Positions 1-4,146 of a stretch of 6,996 bases of DNA are shown piece after piece. Positions within the stretch are counted from its first letter, which is position 1; each line of letters opens with the position of its first letter. The notes below the pieces were generated by a model. That model made no database searches, had not been told where the DNA came from, and was given only the letters and a program-made list of their open reading frames with translations. This stretch comes from Syntrophaceae bacterium. Lineage in GTDB: Bacteria > Desulfobacterota > Syntrophia > Syntrophales > UBA5619. A program made the position numbers and the translations under genes. Where the stretch lies: the NCBI GenBank assembly GCA_919902745.1, contig CAKKRN010000210.1:1-6996 (forward strand). Direction: 5' to 3'.

Positions 1-716
1 TGATCCGTGCGATTGTTTTTGATTTCGGCCAGACGTTGGTCGATTCGGCGGACGGTTTCCGAACGGCCGAAAAGGAGGCGCAGCGGAAGGCATCTGCGGC
101 CCTCGGTCCGGCGGAGGGGGAGGCGTTTCTGTCGGTCTACCGGGAGATCCGCTCCCGCTTCCACGCCCGTTCCGATTTTTCCCGGAAGAGAATCCTGGAG
201 GAGCTTTTCCGGCATTACGGCCGCAAGCCCGATTCCGCTCTATTGGAACGTTGGGAAACCGAGTACTGGGAAAAGATCAAGACGATGACCCGTATTTTCC
301 CGGAGGCGGAGGCGGTCCTGACGGCCCTGGGGGGGCGGTACCGATTGGCCCTGATCACCAATGCCCAGGGGCAGACGGAGATGGGGAAGCACCGCCTCGG
401 CAACTATCCGGAGCTGATGAGGTTCTTTGAAGTGATCATCGTAGCCGGCGAAGGGGGCGTTCCTGCGAAGCCGGATCCGCTGCCCTTTCGCCTCTGCCTC
501 GATCAATTGGGGATTGCACCGAGCGAGGCGGTCTATGTGGGGGACGACTGGCGGATCGACGTCTGCGGTTCGGAGGCCGCGGGGATGCATCCCGTCTGGC
601 TCCGGCACCGCTCCCTGCGGCAGTCCTGCCCGCAGGTGGAGACCGTGGCGCCCGTCATCGACTCCCTGGAGCGCCTGCTTGACATCGAACGGCTGGTTCC
701 GGGAGAAGAAAAATGA
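1..716 (+). CDS. HAD-superfamily hydrolase (phosphatase-like), first base of start codon outside window
   Basis: This is a haloacid dehalogenase-type hydrolase of about 238 residues, normal for a cap-bearing HAD phosphatase. The window opens with 'TG' in frame with ATC CGT GCG ATT, so the start codon (ATG, GTG or TTG) lacks only its first base. Calling that Met residue 1, motif I is FDFGQTLVD with nucleophile Asp8; motif II is ALITN (Thr120); motif III is the Lys of AKPDP (Lys157); motif IV is GDDWRID (Asp182, Asp183, Asp187). Residues about 20-90 are helical and look like the C1 cap. Position 10, normally the acid/base Asp of DxD, is Gly. Similar DFGxTL variants exist in the superfamily, so the protein may still be active but may not be a standard phosphomonoesterase. 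The substrate cannot be read from sequence. A TTG at position 36 is in frame, but starting there would remove motif I. The gene converges on the next gene with a 27-nt gap and no clear terminator. Confidence 0.86.
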   Translation, partial: IRAIVFDFGQTLVDSADGFRTAEKEAQRKASAALGPAEGEAFLSVYREIRSRFHARSDFSRKRILEELFRHYGRKPDSALLERWETEYWEKIKTMTRIFPEAEAVLTALGGRYRLALITNAQGQTEMGKHRLGNYPELMRFFEVIIVAGEGGVPAKPDPLPFRLCLDQLGIAPSEAVYVGDDWRIDVCGSEAAGMHPVWLRHRSLRQSCPQVETVAPVIDSLERLLDIERLVPGEEK

Positions 717-743
717 CGGCAAGGGTGATCATCTGTAGAAAAT

Positions 744-1733
744 TCACGGATGGCTTTGCCTGCCGCCTTGACCGTCTGCCGTGAAGGTTTCCCCCGGTTG
801 CAGCCCGGTCTCTGCCGCGAAAGCGATAGCATCCTGTTTGCCGGCCTCCGTCCGGACCTTTCCGATGCGGACCGCGCCGCCGCGGGCGGCGACGGTGAAG
901 CCGCCCTCATCCGACGCCAGGATCTCCCCCGGTCGGGCGTCCGGACGGCCGGTCTCCACCAGCCGGGTCTCGAAGAAACGGACCTTTTTCCCCCGATAAA
1001 AGGAGTAGGCCCCCGGCTGGGGATCGCAGCCCCGGATGAGGTTGTGGACTTCTGCTGCGGGTTTTTCCCAATCGATCCGGGCGACCCGGTCGTTGCAGAG
1101 CGGTTCGTAGGTGGCCACGCCTTCGTCCTGGACCATCCGGGGCGCCCGCCCCTCCTTGATTAGCCCGACGGACTCCACGATTGCCTCGACGCCGAGCGGA
1201 AACAGGCGGTTGAAGTAAAGGGCGCCGGTCGTATCCTCCGGCCCGATCGGGATCCGCTTCCGGAGGAGAACCGGTCCCGTGTCGATCCCCGCGTCCGCCC
1301 AGAAGATCGAGAGCCCCGTCTCCCGGTCGCCCATGATCACCGCCCAGTTGATCGCGCTCCCGCCGCGGTGGCGGGGGAGAATCGAAGGATGATAGCAGAT
1401 CGTCCCCTGAGTCGGGACCCCGAGAAAAGAAGACGGGATGATGTCGGTGACGAAGGCCATGATCAGCAGATCGGGGTTCGTGCTCCGGAACGCCTCGAGC
1501 GTCTCCGGGGTTCGGTAGCTTTCCGGCTGAAAGGCCGGGATCCCGCGGCCGTCGGCGGCCGTCTTCAGGGGGTCGGGTTTTCCGTCTGCCTTACCCTGGG
1601 GTAGCCAGGCAGCGATGATCACTTCCCCCCGATCCGACAATGTTTCCAGAACCTTGGCGCCGAAGGCGGCCTGTCCCATGATGGCGATGCGCAGGCTCTC
1701 CTGCCGAGTCCGGATGGCTCTCCCGTTGCCCAT
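744..1733 (-). CDS. Stand-alone formyltransferase-family protein resembling the 10-formyl-THF hydrolase domain of ALDH1L
   Basis: This 329-residue protein has an N-terminal formyltransferase domain (about 14-205) and a C-terminal Fmt-type beta-barrel domain (about 215-315). It begins with a Rossmann-like strand LRIAIMG (14-20). The core YHPSILPRHRGGSAINW (114-130) carries His115, FWADAGIDTG (144-153) carries Asp151, and later come LFPLG (177-181), ATYEP and DWEKPAAEVHNLIRG. These match, from memory, the hydrolase domain of 10-formyl-THF dehydrogenase (YHP, RHRG, SAINW, FWAD) better than E. coli Met-tRNA formyltransferase, which has NVHGSLLPRWRG. Automated pipelines would probably name it fmt. 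The residue two before His115, Asn in Fmt and Ile in the animal enzyme, is Cys113 here. There is no acyl-carrier-like or aldehyde dehydrogenase domain. The expected substrate is 10-formyl-THF; whether the acceptor is water (giving formate) or another amine is unknown. It is divergent from fhs, which makes that substrate. The start is supported by a strong ribosome binding site. Confidence 0.85.
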   Translation of the reverse strand: MGNGRAIRTRQESLRIAIMGQAAFGAKVLETLSDRGEVIIAAWLPQGKADGKPDPLKTAADGRGIPAFQPESYRTPETLEAFRSTNPDLLIMAFVTDIIPSSFLGVPTQGTICYHPSILPRHRGGSAINWAVIMGDRETGLSIFWADAGIDTGPVLLRKRIPIGPEDTTGALYFNRLFPLGVEAIVESVGLIKEGRAPRMVQDEGVATYEPLCNDRVARIDWEKPAAEVHNLIRGCDPQPGAYSFYRGKKVRFFETRLVETGRPDARPGEILASDEGGFTVAARGGAVRIGKVRTEAGKQDAIAFAAETGLQPGETFTADGQGGRQSHP

Positions 1734-1742
1734 GCTTTTCTT

Positions 1743-1749
1743 CCTCCTT
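1743..1749 (-). promoter_or_regulatory. Strong Shine-Dalgarno for the formyltransferase-like gene
   Basis: On the minus strand the sequence AAGGAGG lies 9 nt before the ATG at 1733-1731. It is nearly complementary to the 16S rRNA tail and fixes this ATG as the start, even though the protein then has about 13 residues before the first beta strand. No convincing -10/-35 pair was seen for this gene on the minus strand. Confidence 0.8.
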
Positions 1750-1898
1750 TCGTGTCCGTTTAATGGATTTTCCCCCGTTCTGCAACACTTTGTTGGCGAA
1801 AAAACGGCTGGACGCCTCTTCTATCTGAAAACGGGGTCGGTTGTCGAGGATGATCATCCATAGGAGACGGGAACCCGTAAGTAGAGTCTCATGGATTA

Positions 1899-1917
1899 CA
1901 AAATAGCTGCAAAATAG
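1899..1917 (+). repeat. Tandem 8-bp direct repeat CAAAATAG, 11-bp period, upstream of the -35 box
   Basis: CAAAATAG occurs at 1899-1906 and again at 1910-1917, so equivalent bases are 11 bp apart, about one helical turn. The second copy ends 3 bp before the -35 hexamer. With transcription starting near 1956, the copies centre near -54 and -43. That is a typical site for an activator contacting RNA polymerase, or for an AT-rich UP element. The repeat is seen directly; its role as a protein site is inferred. Confidence 0.5.
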
Positions 1918-1920
1918 TTC

Positions 1921-1949
1921 TTGACAGGAATTTACCTTGTTGATATGAG
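1921..1949 (+). promoter_or_regulatory. Sigma70-like promoter with extended -10, probable fhs promoter
   Basis: A perfect -35 hexamer TTGACA (1921-1926) is followed by a 17-bp spacer and the -10 hexamer TATGAG (1944-1949, four of six consensus bases). TG at 1941-1942, one base before the -10, makes an extended -10 element that compensates for the weaker hexamer. It reads rightward with a predicted start near 1955-1957, leaving a leader of about 360 nt before fhs. It is the best promoter-like sequence found in the window. No ATG-led gene of plausible size lies between it and fhs. Confidence 0.65.
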
Positions 1950-1975
1950 CTACGCGATTTAGACTTTTAAAAAAC

Positions 1976-1994
1976 ACCAATAGATTCGATTGGT
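1976..1994. repeat. Inverted repeat ACCAAT-N7-ATTGGT just downstream of the promoter
   Basis: ACCAAT (1976-1981) and ATTGGT (1989-1994) form perfect 6-bp arms around a 7-bp spacer. The 19-bp site lies about 20-40 bp downstream of the predicted transcription start. Position and size fit a dimeric repressor operator. In RNA it would form only a weak hairpin, so a DNA-binding role is the more likely of the two. No regulator family is assigned. Confidence 0.35.
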
Positions 1995-2048
1995 TTGGTA
2001 AGTATGCAGAATGATGGTCTTAGATGCTCGATTGTTATCCATCCCCGC

Positions 2049-2141
2049 GGCAACCGTGTAATGCATGCAGACAGGGAGGCAACGGATACCGATCGCGTTG
2101 CTCCCGGCGCCGATAAGCGTTTCACCATTTTCCCGGTTGCC
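2049..2141 (+). promoter_or_regulatory. Nested stem structure in the fhs leader RNA (candidate cis-regulatory RNA)
   Basis: GGCAACCG (2049-2056) pairs perfectly over 8 bp with CGGTTGCC (2134-2141). Enclosed within it, GGGAG-G-CAACG (2074-2084) pairs with CGTTG-CTCCC (2096-2105), giving 10 bp with one bulged G and an 11-nt apical loop (2085-2095). A second GGTTGCC at 2173-2179 can compete for the 2049-2055 segment, offering an alternative fold. The apical loop also contains GATACC and ACCGAT, each complementary to part of 2203-2211, so a loop-tail contact is possible. This matches no riboswitch consensus I know. The pairing is visible in sequence; a sensing function is inference. Confidence 0.38.
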
Positions 2142-2210
2142 AAATCGACCCAGGTTCATAACATAATTCGATGGTTGCCCCTGACAGGCTCTTGGGGCTG
2201 GAGGTATCGG

Positions 2211-2260
2211 TCCGCAGGATCTCTTTGGCGGCGCCCTTGTCCTGCCGGGCCGCCTGCGGA
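2211..2260 (+). promoter_or_regulatory. Leader hairpin about 55 nt before the fhs start
   Basis: TCCGCAGG (2211-2218) and CCTGCGGA (2253-2260) form a perfect 8-bp stem. Inside it, CGGC (2229-2232) can pair with GCCG (2244-2247). The downstream flank is A-rich (AAAAAG) rather than T-rich, so it is not an intrinsic terminator in the direction of fhs. It could stabilise the message, act as an expression platform, or be one half of an alternative fold with the upstream element. Confidence 0.35.
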
Positions 2261-2303
2261 AAAAGTCATTGAAGGTTCCGGATACGGATCATTCTTATGG
2301 AGA

Positions 2304-2310
2304 AAGGGGA
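2304..2310 (+). promoter_or_regulatory. Ribosome binding site that selects the fhs start at 2315
   Basis: The purine-rich sequence AAGGGGA lies immediately before ATTT-ATG, at a suitable distance from the ATG at 2315. The in-frame ATG at 2297 has no good Shine-Dalgarno, and this purine tract would lie inside its coding sequence. The protein from 2315 begins MFKITDLDP. Confidence 0.7.
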
Positions 2311-2314
2311 ATTT

Positions 2315-4087
2315 ATGTTTAAAATAACTGATTTAGATCCAAGGAAGTATGCAGATTGGCAGATTGCCGAAGAAGCAGAGAAAAATATGCCTACCCCCGA
2401 CGAATGGCGGGAGAAACTGGGCCTTCAGAAGGATGAAATCATCCCGATGGGGAAGCTATGCAAACTCGATTTCATGAAAATTATTGAGCGCTTAAAGAAT
2501 AGGCCCGACGGAAAGTATATTGAGGTCACGGCCATTACTCCCACCCCCCTTGGAGAAGGCAAAACAACTACGGTCATGGGCTTGTTAGAGGGGCTTGGCA
2601 AAAGGGGTCAGAATGTCGGCGGTTGTATCCGCCAGCCTTCGGGTGGTCCTACAATGAACGTCAAGGGTACGGCTGCCGGGGGCGGCATTTCGCTCCTCAT
2701 CCCCATGACCGAATTTTCCCTCGGTCTTACCGGGGATATCAACGACATCACCAATGCCCACAACCTGGCCATGGTCGCTCTGAATGCCCGGATGCAGCAT
2801 GAACGAAACTATGACGACGCTGAACTTGCCAAAAGGAATCTGAAGCGCTTGGACATTGATCCTGCCAACATCGAGATGGGCTGGGTCATGGATTTTTGCG
2901 CCCAGGGTTTGCGAAATATTATCATGGGTCTTGGGGGCAAGATGGATGGTTTTCTCATGCAATCCAAATTTGGCATTACCGTAAGTTCGGAGCTCATGGC
3001 GATCCTTTCCATTGTCCGGGACCTGAAAGACCTCCGGGAGAGGTTGGGAAAGATCGTCGTTGCCTATGATAAGAAAGGCAAACCCGTCACCACCTCAGAC
3101 CTCGAAGTGGCTGGCGCCATGTGCGCCTGGATGCGGAATGCCATCAATCCTACCTTGATGTCTACGACGGAATACCAGCCCTGTATGGTGCATGCCGGTC
3201 CCTTTGCCAACATTGCCGTGGGCCAGTCTTCCATTATTTCAGACCGCATTGGTTTGAAGATGTTTGATTACAATGTGACAGAGAGCGGTTTTGCTGCCGA
3301 TATCGGGTTCGAGAAGTTCTGGAATGTGAAATGCCGGGTCAGTGGTCTTAATCCCAATGTTTCAGTCTTGACTTCTACGATCAGGGCCTTAAAGATGCAT
3401 GGCGGTGGACCTGCCGTCGTGGCAGGACGTCCCCTTCCCGATGAATACACAAAGGAGAACCTGGCGCTTCTGGAAAAAGGGATCGTCAATATGACGCATC
3501 TCATCGGGGTAATAAAGAAGTCGGGAATCAATCCGGTCGTCTGTATCAATGCCTTCCATACGGATACCAAGGATGAAATTGCCATGGTTCGCAAGTATGC
3601 AGAGAAAGCAGGGGCTCGCTGCGCCCTTTCAGAGCACTGGCTTAAAGGCGGAGATGGCGCCCTCGAACTTGCTGATGTCGTCATGGACGCTTGCAAAGAT
3701 AATGTTGATTTTAAGTTTCTCTACCCGCTGGAGACGCCTTTGAGACAACGGGTCGAAATAATTGCCAAAGAGGTATACGGCGCCGATGGCGTTTCCTGGA
3801 CCCCGGAGGCCGAAGCAAAAGCTAAACGGTTTGAGGCTGATCCTGCCTTAAAGGATTTCAACACCATGATGGTCAAGACTCACCTGAGCCTTACACATGA
3901 TCCAACAAAGAAGGGGGTGCCCAAAGGTTGGATACTGCCGGTTCGCGACGTCTTGATCTTTGCCGGTGCAAAGTTCCTCTGTCCGATGACGGGAGCCATC
4001 AGCCTGATGCCCGGGACCAGTTCTGATCCTGCCTACAGAAGGGTGGATGTGGATGTAGAGACGGGAAAGGTCAAGGGGTTGTTTTAA
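2315..4087 (+). CDS. fhs: Formate-tetrahydrofolate ligase (10-formyl-THF synthetase), long form
   Basis: Fhs makes 10-formyl-THF from formate, THF and ATP through formyl phosphate. It is cytoplasmic and part of the Wood-Ljungdahl methyl branch. The protein has 590 residues from the preferred ATG at 2315 (596 from 2297), longer than the usual ~557. The P-loop is [12 protein letters not shown] (75-86, Lys83). Then come CIRQPSGGP (104-112), [13 protein letters not shown] (138-150), PFANIAVG (296-303), [15 protein letters not shown] (361-375), INAFHTDT (411-418) and HWLKGG (441-446). Relative to the Moorella enzyme (from memory), Arg97 corresponds to Arg106, and the pterin-stacking Phe384 and Trp412 to Phe414 and Trp442. 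The neighbouring Glu98 is Gln107, and the usual INLHFTGD is FSLGLTGD. There are insertions after HGGG and before W442. It therefore looks like a divergent but complete subfamily member. Base composition is lower in GC than the leftward genes. An intrinsic terminator follows directly. Confidence 0.96.
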   Translation: MFKITDLDPRKYADWQIAEEAEKNMPTPDEWREKLGLQKDEIIPMGKLCKLDFMKIIERLKNRPDGKYIEVTAITPTPLGEGKTTTVMGLLEGLGKRGQNVGGCIRQPSGGPTMNVKGTAAGGGISLLIPMTEFSLGLTGDINDITNAHNLAMVALNARMQHERNYDDAELAKRNLKRLDIDPANIEMGWVMDFCAQGLRNIIMGLGGKMDGFLMQSKFGITVSSELMAILSIVRDLKDLRERLGKIVVAYDKKGKPVTTSDLEVAGAMCAWMRNAINPTLMSTTEYQPCMVHAGPFANIAVGQSSIISDRIGLKMFDYNVTESGFAADIGFEKFWNVKCRVSGLNPNVSVLTSTIRALKMHGGGPAVVAGRPLPDEYTKENLALLEKGIVNMTHLIGVIKKSGINPVVCINAFHTDTKDEIAMVRKYAEKAGARCALSEHWLKGGDGALELADVVMDACKDNVDFKFLYPLETPLRQRVEIIAKEVYGADGVSWTPEAEAKAKRFEADPALKDFNTMMVKTHLSLTHDPTKKGVPKGWILPVRDVLIFAGAKFLCPMTGAISLMPGTSSDPAYRRVDVDVETGKVKGLF

Positions 4088-4097
4088 CCTGTTTCAA

Positions 4098-4129
4098 GGG
4101 GCGCGAAATATCGTGCCCCGCTTTTTTTT
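4098..4129 (+). terminator. Rho-independent terminator after fhs
   Basis: GGGGCGCG (4098-4105) pairs with CGTGCCCC (4112-4119) over 8 bp including one G-T wobble, with the 6-nt loop AAATAT. After GC come eight consecutive T residues (4122-4129). It starts 10 nt after the fhs stop codon and ends 17 nt before the next start codon on the same strand, so it should control how much transcription passes from fhs into the downstream genes. Confidence 0.88.
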
Positions 4130-4146
4130 CGGAACGGTTTTGGCTG

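Larger units (their letters stand above)
1734..2314. other. 581-bp divergent intergenic region with promoter and structured leader, no convincing gene
   Basis: This region separates the leftward formyltransferase-like gene from the rightward fhs. Open frames in it (for example 1995-2327 + and 1959-2159 -) encode low-complexity peptides with no recognisable motif and are not supported. Composition is split. The part around 1890-2030 is AT-rich (line 1921-1980 has 20 G/C of 60), as expected for a promoter. About 2040-2260 is GC-rich with several long complementary segments, as expected for a folded leader RNA. Individual elements are listed separately. No tRNA, insertion sequence or known riboswitch consensus (including THF and cobalamin types) was recognised by eye. 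Confidence 0.7.

Noticed and set aside
717..760. Possible bidirectional terminator between the convergent genes
   Set aside because: Only a 5-bp GGCAA/TTGCC stem with a very long loop is available, and there is no properly placed T-run after a stable hairpin.
713..784. 23-codon ORF whose ATG overlaps the HAD stop codon (ATGA), starting MTARVI
   Set aside because: The overlap suggests coupling and the first codons resemble the folD start by chance, but it has no family match, is very short, and mostly overlaps the end of the convergent gene.
750..1163. Plus-strand open frame of 137 codons
   Set aside because: It is antisense to the C-terminal half of the formyltransferase-like gene, which has clear family motifs; no ribosome site or recognisable domain.
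1591..1980. Minus-strand open frame of 129 codons
   Set aside because: It overlaps the formyltransferase-like gene's start in another frame and runs through the promoter region; no motif, and the strong ribosome site belongs to the other frame.
1959..2159. Minus-strand open frame of 66 codons in the intergenic region
   Set aside because: No recognisable motif or ribosome site; it spans the predicted transcription start of the opposite strand.
2297..2314. Upstream in-frame ATG as the fhs start
   Set aside because: It would place the purine-rich ribosome site inside the coding sequence and has no good Shine-Dalgarno of its own; ATG 2315 is better placed.
1995..2327. Plus-strand open frame of 110 codons in the leader, overlapping the fhs start
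   Set aside because: It has no Shine-Dalgarno and an unremarkable Trp/Arg/Gly-rich sequence, and better explained structure (stems) covers the same bases.
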